Positions 1-6,335 of a DNA stretch of 6,335 nt are shown here, in pieces. The notes under the pieces were generated by a model. It did no database searches and was not told the origin of the DNA. It was given only the letters and a program-made list of their open reading frames with translations. Position numbers and translations under genes: made by a program. Within the stretch, counting starts at the first letter, position 1. Each line of letters opens with the position of its first letter. The stretch is from NCBI GenBank assembly GCA_024275815.1, contig JAJRYI010000179.1, positions 1-6,335 on the forward strand, in the 5' to 3' direction. Source of the stretch: Actinomycetes bacterium. Its GTDB lineage: Bacteria; Actinomycetota; Acidimicrobiia; Spongiisociales; UBA5794.

Positions 1-1
1 G

Positions 2-3000
2 TCCGGATTGAAGCAGATGTTCGATGAGGTTTCGCCCATCGAGGACTTCACCGGCAATCTCGCCCTCGAGCTCACCGATCACAGGTTCGATGCGCCGCCC
101 CTCACTATCGAAGAAGCCAAGGACCGCGACTCGAACTACTCTCGCCCTCTTTTCGTGACCGCCAGGTTCCTGAACAAGGAGACCGGTGAGATCAAGGAGC
201 AGCAGGTCTTCCTCGGGGACTTCCCGATGATGACCCGCAACGGCACCTTCATCGTCAACGGGACCGAGCGTGTCGTCGTCAGCCAGCTCGTGCGGAGTCC
301 CGGTGTGTACTTCGATGAAACACGCGACAAGACCTCGGGTCGTTCCGTTTTCGCATGCAAGGTCATTCCGGGCCGTGGAGCATGGCTCGAGTTCGACATC
401 GACAAGAAGGAGACGATCGGCGTGCGCGTCGATCGGAAGCGCCGCCAGTTCGTGACGACGTTCCTCCGGGCACTTGGGATCGCTGAGACCGACGAGGAGA
501 TCATCGCGTTGCTCGGTGACAACCAACTCGTGCGTAACACGCTCGAGAAGGACCCGACGTCCACGAAGGAAGAAGCGCTCCTCGACCTGTACCGCAAGCT
601 TCGACCGGGTGAGCTCACCACTGTCGAGTCTGCCCGCAGCCTCATCAAGACGCTGTTCCGCACACCGAAGCGGTACGACCTGACACGGGTCGGTCGCTAC
701 AAGATCAACCAGAAGCTCGGTGGGGACGCCTCCGTCGAGATGCTCGATGCATACAGTGCCGAGGAGCAGGGCCTGATCACCGACACGGACATGGTCAACA
801 CGATCAAGTACCTCATGGCGCTCCATGAGGGCCGTGACGGGTACCGCACCGACGACATCGACAACTTCCAGAACCGCCGTATCCGCACGGTGGGGGAGTT
901 GATCCAGAACCAGATCCGTGTCGGCCTCACCCGTCTCGAGCGTGTCGTGCGGGAGCGCATGACGACCCAGGACCCTGAGGCGATCACGCCACAGACCCTG
1001 ATCAACATCAGGCCCGTCGTTGCGTCGATCAAGGAGTTCTTCGGAACGTCCCAGCTGAGCCAGTTCATGGACCAGCCGAACCCGCTTGCTTCGATCACGC
1101 ACCGGCGCCGTCTCTCGGCGCTCGGCCCGGGTGGCCTTTCCCGTGAACGGGCAGGCTTCGAGGTTCGCGACGTTCACCCGTCTCACTACGGTCGCATGTG
1201 TCCGATCGAGACACCAGAGGGTCCGAACATCGGTCTCATCGGCTCGCTCGCATCATACGCGCGTGTCAACAGGTTCGGTTTCATCGAGACTCCGTACCGC
1301 CGTGTCGAGAAGGGCAGGGTCACCAAGAAGGTCGACTATCTGACCGCTTCTGAAGAAGAGGGCCACATCATCGCTCAGGCGAACGCCCCCATCGACGATA
1401 ACGGCACCTTCTTGAAGGATCGCGTCCTCGTTCGCAAGACGGGTGGTGACGTGGACAACGTTCCCGCCGACCAGGTCGACTACATGGACATCTCACCCAA
1501 GCAGGTGGTTTCCATCGCAACGGCGTTGATCCCGTTCCTCGAGCATGACGATGCCAACCGTGCGCTCATGGGTTCGAACATGCAGCGTCAGGCCGTGCCG
1601 CTCATCACGGCGGACGCCCCACTCGTGGGTACCGGTATCGAAGGTCGTGCAGCGAAGGACTCCGGAGAGGTCATCGTCTGTCCCGTCGATGGTGAAGTCA
1701 CCGTCGTCACCGGCGATGAGATCGTCATCAAGGAAGCCGGCACGAACAAGAAGCACCGCTTCTCGCTCGACAAGTTCGAGCGCTCGAACCAGGGAACCTG
1801 TATCAACCAGAAGCCGATCGTCAGTGAAGGCGACAAGGTGAAGAAGGGTGATGCCCTCGCCGATGGTGCCTCCACCGACGGCGGTGAGCTCGCACTCGGA
1901 CGGAACCTCATGGTCGCGTTCATGCCGTGGGAGGGCTACAACTACGAGGACGCCATCATCATCTCTGAGCGTCTCGTCAAAGAGGACATCCTCACCTCGA
2001 TCCACATCGAAGAGCATGAGATCGAAGCTCGCGACACCAAGCTCGGTGCCGAAGAGATCACTCGTGACATCCCGAACGTCGCAGAAGAGGTTCTCATGGA
2101 TCTCGACGATCGGGGCATCATCCGTATCGGTGCCGAGGTCGGTCCCGGCGACTACCTCGTCGGAAAGGTTACCCCGAAGGGTGAGACCGAGCTGACACCG
2201 GAGGAGCGTCTCCTTCGGGCGATCTTCGGCGAGAAGGCCCGCGAAGTTCGTGACGTGTCCCTCAAGGTTCCCCACGGTGAATCGGGTAAGGCGATCGCCG
2301 TCAAGGAGTTCAGCCGTGAGGACGGGTACGACCTGCCTCCCGGCATGAACGAGCTGGTTCGTGTCTACGTGGCGAAGCAGCGCAAGATCTCGGCCGGTGA
2401 CAAGCTCGCCGGACGTCACGGCAACAAGGGCGTCATCGCTCGGATCCTGCCCGAGGAGGACATGCCGTTCTTCGAGGATGGAACGCCGGTCGACATCATC
2501 CTGTCGCCGCTCGGGGTCCCGTCACGAATGAACCTCGGCCAGGTGCTCGAAACGCACCTCGGTTGGGCCGCAGCGACCGGATGGGAGCCGTTCGACGATG
2601 TCGAGAGCCCGGCATCCGTCGGTGCCGACCCGTGGACACACATCGCGACTCCGGTCTTCGATGGTGCACATGAGGACGAAGTTCTCAACGTGCTCAAGCA
2701 CTCGTTCCCGAACAGAGACGGCATCCAGCTGATCGACGAGGAGGGCAAAGGTCAGCTCTACGACGGACTCAGCGGTGAGCCGTACGACTCGAAGATCACG
2801 GTCGGCTACATGTACATCCTCAAGCTGGTGCACCTCGTCGACCACAAGATCCACGCACGCTCGACCGGTCCATACTCGATGATCACCCAGCAGCCACTCG
2901 GCGGTAAGGCGCAGTTCGGTGGCCAGCGATTCGGTGAGATGGAGGTCTGGGCACTCGAGGCCTACGGTGCTGCATACGCGCTCCAGGAGCTGCTCACGAT

Positions 3001-3256
3001 CAAGTCCGACGACGTTCGTGGCCGTGTCAAGGTGTACGAAGCCATCGTCAAGGGCGAGAACATCCCCGAGCCGGGGATCCCCGAGTCGTTCAAGGTGCTC
3101 GTCAAGGAGATGCAGTCGCTGTGTCTGAACGTCGAGATGCTGTCCGCAGGTGAAGAGGTCGAACTGAAGGACCTCGATGACGATGTCTTCCGTACCGCTG
3201 CGTCTCTCGGGATCGACATATCTCGACCCGAGCGCCCCGATATGGACGAAGTTTGA
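2..3256 (+). CDS. rpoB: DNA-directed RNA polymerase subunit beta (5' partial)
   Basis: This is the beta subunit of the core RNA polymerase, which with beta-prime, the alpha dimer and omega transcribes DNA in the cytoplasm. The frame is open from the window edge to TGA at 3254-3256. The TTG at 8-10 is not the start: the reading Ser-Gly-Leu continues upstream and matches the family's GL..SPIEDF segment, so roughly 70-80 N-terminal residues lie outside (compared with the recalled M. tuberculosis protein). Counting Leu at 8 as residue 1, I see NGTERVVVSQL from residue 84, the fork/rifampicin region at 346-374, CPIETPEGPN near 400, IPFLEHDDANRALMG from 508, the active-centre Glu647-Asp648, Lys799 and Lys807 in KLAGRHGNKG, His949 in HARSTG, and the C-terminal SFKVL segment from 1027 that anchors beta-prime. 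There is no frameshift. Substitutions worth noting are Pro357 and His946. It is co-oriented with rpoC and almost certainly co-transcribed. Identity is certain; the class-level taxon is not. Confidence 0.98.
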   Translation, partial: SGLKQMFDEVSPIEDFTGNLALELTDHRFDAPPLTIEEAKDRDSNYSRPLFVTARFLNKETGEIKEQQVFLGDFPMMTRNGTFIVNGTERVVVSQLVRSPGVYFDETRDKTSGRSVFACKVIPGRGAWLEFDIDKKETIGVRVDRKRRQFVTTFLRALGIAETDEEIIALLGDNQLVRNTLEKDPTSTKEEALLDLYRKLRPGELTTVESARSLIKTLFRTPKRYDLTRVGRYKINQKLGGDASVEMLDAYSAEEQGLITDTDMVNTIKYLMALHEGRDGYRTDDIDNFQNRRIRTVGELIQNQIRVGLTRLERVVRERMTTQDPEAITPQTLINIRPVVASIKEFFGTSQLSQFMDQPNPLASITHRRRLSALGPGGLSRERAGFEVRDVHPSHYGRMCPIETPEGPNIGLIGSLASYARVNRFGFIETPYRRVEKGRVTKKVDYLTASEEEGHIIAQANAPIDDNGTFLKDRVLVRKTGGDVDNVPADQVDYMDISPKQVVSIATALIPFLEHDDANRALMGSNMQRQAVPLITADAPLVGTGIEGRAAKDSGEVIVCPVDGEVTVVTGDEIVIKEAGTNKKHRFSLDKFERSNQGTCINQKPIVSEGDKVKKGDALADGASTDGGELALGRNLMVAFMPWEGYNYEDAIIISERLVKEDILTSIHIEEHEIEARDTKLGAEEITRDIPNVAEEVLMDLDDRGIIRIGAEVGPGDYLVGKVTPKGETELTPEERLLRAIFGEKAREVRDVSLKVPHGESGKAIAVKEFSREDGYDLPPGMNELVRVYVAKQRKISAGDKLAGRHGNKGVIARILPEEDMPFFEDGTPVDIILSPLGVPSRMNLGQVLETHLGWAAATGWEPFDDVESPASVGADPWTHIATPVFDGAHEDEVLNVLKHSFPNRDGIQLIDEEGKGQLYDGLSGEPYDSKITVGYMYILKLVHLVDHKIHARSTGPYSMITQQPLGGKAQFGGQRFGEMEVWALEAYGAAYALQELLTIKSDDVRGRVKVYEAIVKGENIPEPGIPESFKVLVKEMQSLCLNVEMLSAGEEVELKDLDDDVFRTAASLGIDISRPERPDMDEV
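1043..1141 (+). other. Rifampicin-resistance-determining region of rpoB
   Basis: This stretch encodes the beta fork segment that lines the rifampicin pocket, window residues 346-378. In E. coli numbering the main drug contacts are unchanged: Gln513, Phe514, Asp516, His526, Arg529, Ser531 and Leu533 are all present. Compared with the recalled E. coli sequence, Asn518 is Pro, Ser522 is Ala, Glu523 is Ser and Lys527 is Arg. Ala at 522 is, from memory, a natural variant in several phyla; Pro at 518 is less familiar. The inferred phenotype is rifampicin-sensitive polymerase, with modest confidence because of the proline. Confidence 0.85.
1946..1951 (+). other. Beta active-centre Glu-Asp pair
   Basis: The codons GAG GAC in the NYEDAI motif encode residues 647-648 and correspond to E. 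coli beta Glu813 and Asp814, which face the active centre and help position the second metal and incoming nucleotide. The surrounding motif WEGYNYEDAI is standard for the family, which supports a functional enzyme. Confidence 0.85.
2402..2428 (+). other. Beta catalytic lysine motif KLAGRHGNK
   Basis: Residues 799-807 carry the two lysines equivalent to E. coli beta Lys1065 and Lys1073, eight residues apart as expected. They contact the RNA 3' end and phosphates in the active centre. The motif is unaltered. Confidence 0.9.
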
Positions 3257-3294
3257 TCACCTGCCCCGAGATCTCTGAAAGCGAGAGCTAACCG
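3257..3294 (+). promoter_or_regulatory. rpoB-rpoC spacer with weak ribosome binding site
   Basis: These 38 bases separate the rpoB stop from the rpoC ATG. GAGAG at 3283-3287 lies seven bases before the ATG and is the best candidate for a purine-rich ribosome binding site; it is only a partial match to the anti-Shine-Dalgarno complement. GAAAG at 3277-3281 is farther away. GAGATCTC at 3268-3275 is a perfect 8-base palindrome but has no loop. I see no stem followed by a T run, so no intrinsic terminator, and no convincing promoter. This fits translation of rpoC from a shared rpoBC transcript. Confidence 0.5.
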
Positions 3295-6200
3295 ATGCCA
3301 CAACTCTTCGACGAACTGAAAATCGGCCTCGCGTCTTCGGACCAGATTCGCTCCTGGTCCTACGGCGAGGTCAAGAAACCCGAAACGATCAACTACCGGA
3401 CGCTCAAGCCGGAGAAGGACGGTCTGTTCGATGAGCGGATCTTCGGTCCGACTCGCGACTGGGAGTGCTACTGCGGGAAGTACAAGCGGGTCCGTTTCCG
3501 CGGCATCGTCTGTGAGCGCTGCGGCGTCGAAGTGACCCGTTCCAAGGTTCGCCGTGAGCGGATGGGCCACATCGAGCTTGCCGCTCCCGTGACCCACATC
3601 TGGTTCTTCAAGGGCGTCCCGAGCCGTCTCGGGTACCTCCTCGACATGTCCCCCAAGGAACTCGAGAAGGTCATCTACTTCGCCGCTTACCTGGTCACCG
3701 ACGTCGACGTCGACAAGCGGACCAAGGATCTCCCGGATCTCGAGGAGGCAGCTCGCCACGAGCGCATCCTCATCTCTGAGGAACTCGAGGAGTGGAAGGA
3801 AGCCCGTCTCGAGCGTCTCGAGGGTGAACTCGCCCAGATGGAGGACGCAGGCGCCAAACCGAACGAGATCAACGCTCGCAAGAAAGAGGTCGAGCGCGAG
3901 ATCAAGGACCGCGACGATCGGGCCCACGTCGAGATCGAGCTTCTCGACGAGGCGTTCGACAAGTTCAAGAGCCTCAAGCCCAGAGAGCTCATCGAGTCCG
4001 AGCAGCTGTGGCGTGAGATCGTCGACCGCTACGGCGAGTACTACACCGGCGGCATGGGTGCAGAGTTCGTCAAGGACCTCATCGTCCGTATGGACCTCCA
4101 GGCGGAGGTCGAGAAGCTGCGTGGAGATCTCGACGCGACATCCCAGCAGCGTCGTCAGCGGGCGATGAAGCGACTCAAGGTGGTCCAGCCGTTCGCCGAC
4201 GGCAAGAACGACCCTGCAGGCATGGTGCTCGAGGCCGTCCCGGTGATCCCTCCGGATCTTCGCCCGATGGTCCAGCTCGACGGTGGTCGGTTCGCTACGT
4301 CGGACATGAACGACCTGTACCGCAGGGTGATCAACCGCAACAACCGCCTGAAGCGACTGATCGACCTCGGTGCCCCCGAGATCATCGTCAACAACGAGAA
4401 GCGGATGCTCCAGGAAGCCGTCGATGCTCTCTTCGACAACGGTCGTCGCGGTCGTGCGGTGACCGGGCCGGGTAACCGCCCGCTCAAGTCGCTCTCGGAC
4501 ATGCTCAAGGGCAAGCAGGGCCGGTTCCGCCAGAACCTGCTCGGGAAACGTGTCGACTACTCGGGCCGTTCGGTCATCGTCGTCGGCCCGAAGCTGAGGC
4601 TGCACCAGTGCGGGCTTCCCAAGATCATGGCTCTCGAGCTGTTCAAACCGTTCGTGATGAAGCGCCTGGTCGATCTCGACATCGCACAGAACATCAAGGC
4701 CGCCAAGCGGATGGTCGAGCGGCGTCGCGTCCAGGTGTGGGACGTCCTCACCGACGTCATCCAGGAGCACCCCGTGCTCTTGAACCGTGCACCGACGTTG
4801 CACCGACTCGGCATCCAGGCGTTCGAGCCGGTCCTCATCGAGGGCAAGGCGATCCAACTGCACCCGCTGGTCTGTGAGGCCTTCAACGCAGACTTCGACG
4901 GTGACCAGATGGCTGTTCACCTTCCTCTCTCGGCAGAGGCACAGGCAGAGGCGCGCATCTTGATGCTGTCGTCGAACAACGTGCTGTCACCGGCGAACGG
5001 TCGTCCGATCGTGACTCCGTCACAAGACATGATCATCGGTATGTACTACCTCTCGGCACTCGTCGAGGACGCCAAGGGCGCGGGGCGGGCGTTCTCGTCC
5101 GTCGACGAAGCGATGATGGCCTACGAACTCGGGGACATCTCGTTGCACGCGCCGATCAAGCTGCGTGTCGGTTGGCTTGCAGGAGAGTCCGAACTCCACT
5201 CCAAGCTCAAGCCGTTGCTCAAGGAACTCATCGATGAGGAGCCCGTCGATCCCAAAGGACTGACGGAAACGACCCTTGGTCGTGCGATCGTCAACGGATC
5301 GTTCCCCGAAGGCTTCCCGTACATCAACGCCGTGCTCTTGAAGTCGGACGTCAGGACGCTGGTCGAGGAAGTGATCCACACGTACGACAAGCCGGACGTG
5401 GCGAACACGCTCGACAACATCAAGGAACTCGGCTTCCACTACGCCACGAGAGCAGGTCTCACGATCGGCCTCCAGGACGTCAAGACGCCACCGTCCAAGA
5501 AGCAGATCCTGAAGAGTTTCGAGGACCGTGCCGAGAAGGTCGAGAGCCTGTACCAGAAGGGTGTCATCACCGACGACGAGCGTCGTTCGGAGTTGATCGA
5601 GATCTGGACGTTGGCCACAGACAAGGTCAAAGAAGCAATGCAGGAGACTCTCCAGGAGGATCCGTTCAACCCGATGGACATGATGGTGAGGTCCGGCGCA
5701 CGAGGCAACATCATGCAGCTTCGCCAGATCGCAGGCATGCGTGGACTCGTTGCGAACCCGAAGGGTGACATCATCCCTCAGCCGATCAAGGCGAACTTCC
5801 GTGAGGGCCTCACAGTGCTCGAGTACTTCATCTCGACGCACGGTGCCCGCAAGGGACTCGCAGATACGGCACTGCGTACGGCGGACTCGGGGTATCTGAC
5901 CCGGCGCCTCGTCGACGTTGCCCAGGAGATCATCATCCACGACGACGAGACAGATGATCCTGGACTTCTCATCAAGATCCGTGACGAGAACGGTCAGCCG
6001 ACTCGCACGATCTCGAACCAGATCTTCGGGAGAATCCTTGCCGAGGATGTCAAGATCGGACGTGCAGTTGCAACGCTCCCCGATGGTCGAAGGTTGACGG
6101 CAGGGTTCGTCCTCGACCGCGAAGCGGTGAACGGGATCAAGGAAGTCGAAGAGGTGGACGAGATCCGCGTTCGTTCCCCGCTCACGGATACGAGCCGGTA

Positions 6201-6335
6201 CGGAATCTCGAAGGCGTCCTACGGGATCGACCTCGCGACGGGCGTCATGGTCGAGTCCGGGACTGCGGTGGGAATCATGGCAGCTCAGTCGATCGGTGAG
6301 CCGGGTACGCAGTTGACGATGCGGACGTTCCACAC
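3295..6335 (+). CDS. rpoC: DNA-directed RNA polymerase subunit beta-prime (3' partial)
   Basis: This is the catalytic beta-prime subunit of RNA polymerase. ATG at 3295 gives MPQLFDELKIGLAS, matching the usual family N-terminus, and follows rpoB by 38 bases. The frame stays open to the edge: 1013 codons plus two bases, about three quarters of the roughly 1300 residues usual in actinobacteria. In order: zinc site 1 (Cys58, 60, 73, 76); an actinobacterial-type charged coiled-coil insertion near 140-225; the sigma-binding clamp helices around 335-390; the lid/rudder and switch region with GKRVDYSGRSV; the magnesium loop NADFDGD at 531-537 (Asp533, 535, 537); the secondary-channel domain; SGARGN near the F-loop; the bridge helix near 842-877; and the start of the trigger loop ending at His1013, equivalent to E. 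coli His936. The odd point is zinc site 2, where Asp884, Asp965, Ser972 and Ser975 stand where the family has four cysteines. The C-terminal part is outside the window. Confidence 0.98.
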   Translation, partial: MPQLFDELKIGLASSDQIRSWSYGEVKKPETINYRTLKPEKDGLFDERIFGPTRDWECYCGKYKRVRFRGIVCERCGVEVTRSKVRRERMGHIELAAPVTHIWFFKGVPSRLGYLLDMSPKELEKVIYFAAYLVTDVDVDKRTKDLPDLEEAARHERILISEELEEWKEARLERLEGELAQMEDAGAKPNEINARKKEVEREIKDRDDRAHVEIELLDEAFDKFKSLKPRELIESEQLWREIVDRYGEYYTGGMGAEFVKDLIVRMDLQAEVEKLRGDLDATSQQRRQRAMKRLKVVQPFADGKNDPAGMVLEAVPVIPPDLRPMVQLDGGRFATSDMNDLYRRVINRNNRLKRLIDLGAPEIIVNNEKRMLQEAVDALFDNGRRGRAVTGPGNRPLKSLSDMLKGKQGRFRQNLLGKRVDYSGRSVIVVGPKLRLHQCGLPKIMALELFKPFVMKRLVDLDIAQNIKAAKRMVERRRVQVWDVLTDVIQEHPVLLNRAPTLHRLGIQAFEPVLIEGKAIQLHPLVCEAFNADFDGDQMAVHLPLSAEAQAEARILMLSSNNVLSPANGRPIVTPSQDMIIGMYYLSALVEDAKGAGRAFSSVDEAMMAYELGDISLHAPIKLRVGWLAGESELHSKLKPLLKELIDEEPVDPKGLTETTLGRAIVNGSFPEGFPYINAVLLKSDVRTLVEEVIHTYDKPDVANTLDNIKELGFHYATRAGLTIGLQDVKTPPSKKQILKSFEDRAEKVESLYQKGVITDDERRSELIEIWTLATDKVKEAMQETLQEDPFNPMDMMVRSGARGNIMQLRQIAGMRGLVANPKGDIIPQPIKANFREGLTVLEYFISTHGARKGLADTALRTADSGYLTRRLVDVAQEIIIHDDETDDPGLLIKIRDENGQPTRTISNQIFGRILAEDVKIGRAVATLPDGRRLTAGFVLDREAVNGIKEVEEVDEIRVRSPLTDTSRYGISKASYGIDLATGVMVESGTAVGIMAAQSIGEPGTQLTMRTFH
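3466..3522 (+). other. Beta-prime zinc site 1 (four Cys intact)
   Basis: Cys58, Cys60, Cys73 and Cys76 form the C-x-C ... C-x-x-C zinc-binding element near the beta-prime N-terminus, which sits by the RNA exit channel and upstream DNA. All four ligands are present with family spacing. It serves as an internal control for the loss seen at zinc site 2 of the same protein. Confidence 0.93.
3712..3969 (+). other. Actinobacterial-type coiled-coil insertion in beta-prime
   Basis: Residues about 140-225 are a highly charged helical stretch rich in Glu, Arg, Lys, Leu and Ala, with a turn at the AGAKPNE segment near residues 185-191, as expected for two antiparallel helices. It lies between the YFAAYLVT segment and the VDRYGEYYTG segment, where actinobacterial beta-prime carries a lineage insertion absent from E. 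coli and Bacillus. The assignment rests on a recalled comparison with M. tuberculosis; exact borders are approximate. It is the best taxonomic marker in the window. Confidence 0.75.
4885..4905 (+). other. Catalytic magnesium loop NADFDGD
   Basis: Residues 531-537 are the invariant NADFDGD motif. Asp533, Asp535 and Asp537 hold the catalytic magnesium ion used in phosphodiester bond formation. The numbering is within two residues of that in M. tuberculosis beta-prime. The motif is followed by QMAVHLPLS, as in the family. Confidence 0.98.
5818..5925 (+). other. Bridge helix of beta-prime
   Basis: Residues about 842-877 include STHGARKGLADTAL and SGYLTRRLVDVAQ, the helix that crosses the cleft and cooperates with the trigger loop in translocation. 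The sequence is essentially canonical. It leads directly into the segment where zinc site 2 begins. Confidence 0.9.
5944..6219 (+). other. Degenerate zinc site 2 of beta-prime (all four Cys replaced)
   Basis: In E. coli (Cys814, 888, 895, 898) and M. tuberculosis (Cys891, 968, 975, 978) this region holds a structural zinc. Here the matching positions read Asp884 in HDDET, Asp965 in LTDTS, Ser972 in GIS and Ser975 in KAS-YG. The flanks RSPLTxTS, YG and AVGIxAAQSIGEPG align without gaps, and the distance between the first and second ligand positions (81 residues) is close to that of the reference proteins (74-77). The reading frame is intact throughout. The region is therefore colinear but unlikely to bind zinc in the usual way. 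Confidence 0.82.
6247..6335 (+). other. Start of the beta-prime trigger loop (cut by window end)
   Basis: From about residue 985 the sequence enters the AVGIMAAQSIGEPGTQLTMR segment, the first helix of the trigger loop. Gln1006, Met1009, Arg1010, Phe1012 and His1013 match E. coli Gln929, Met932, Arg933, Phe935 and His936. His1013 is the last full codon; the next codon begins AC, so threonine or a neighbouring AC-type codon product follows. Confidence 0.88.

Noticed and set aside
8..10. TTG as the start codon of rpoB
   Set aside because: The frame is open to the window edge, and Ser-Gly-Leu before the SPIEDF segment is internal in the beta family, so this Leu is an internal residue of a truncated gene.
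1493..2419. A 308-codon open frame on the minus strand opposite rpoB
   Set aside because: It is codon-aligned antisense to rpoB, with the same explanation. No supporting ribosome binding site or domain was seen.
3268..3287. Possible hairpin or terminator between rpoB and rpoC (GAGATCTC palindrome; CTCT and AGAG arms)
   Set aside because: The palindrome has no loop, the alternative stem has only four pairs, and no T run follows. Co-transcription of rpoB and rpoC is expected.
2962..4920. A 652-codon open frame on the minus strand spanning the rpoB-rpoC junction
   Set aside because: Within rpoC its codons are the exact reverse complements of the sense codons, so it stops only where rpoC uses TTA, CTA or TCA, which are rare in this GC-rich sequence. 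The translation is low-complexity, rich in Leu, Asp, Val and Glu, with no recognisable domain.
5020..6333. A 437-codon open frame on the minus strand opposite rpoC
   Set aside because: It has the same codon-aligned antisense phase as the previous one and is explained by codon bias. Its protein resembles no family I know, while the plus strand encodes conserved beta-prime.

Overview
The window is an ordinary bacterial rpoB-rpoC operon segment on the plus strand. It carries the 3' roughly 93% of rpoB (RNA polymerase beta subunit), a 38-base spacer, and the first 1013 codons of rpoC (beta-prime subunit). Both window edges cut through a gene: rpoB lacks its N-terminal coding part and promoter, and rpoC stops inside the trigger loop. 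Nothing else is encoded. There is no RNA gene, mobile element, CRISPR array, long repeat or terminator that I can support.

The sequence is GC-rich (by eye about 60%), with strong preference for codons ending in C or G. The proteins resemble Actinomycetota subunits, as recalled from Mycobacterium tuberculosis. Beta-prime carries the charged coiled-coil insertion typical of that phylum near residues 140-225. Several indels differ from mycobacteria, including a shorter beta segment before the TDDID motif and a shorter beta-prime segment after the SQDM motif. This suggests a deep-branching actinobacterium, possibly Acidimicrobiia; the class is a guess.

Layout: 1-3256 rpoB (5' partial); 3257-3294 spacer with a weak ribosome binding site; 3295-6335 rpoC (3' partial). 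The two subunits form the RNA polymerase active-centre cleft. All core catalytic motifs present in the window look intact: beta Glu-Asp and the two lysines, the beta-prime NADFDGD magnesium loop, the bridge helix, and the trigger-loop Met-Arg-Thr-Phe-His.

The most unusual observation is in beta-prime. The second zinc-binding site, normally four cysteines in the clamp/secondary-channel region, appears to have lost all four ligands (Asp884, Asp965, Ser972, Ser975), while the first zinc site keeps all four cysteines. Smaller oddities are a proline in the rifampicin-resistance region of beta and a His for Asp change three residues before the beta active-centre histidine. The long antisense open frames are codon-usage shadows.
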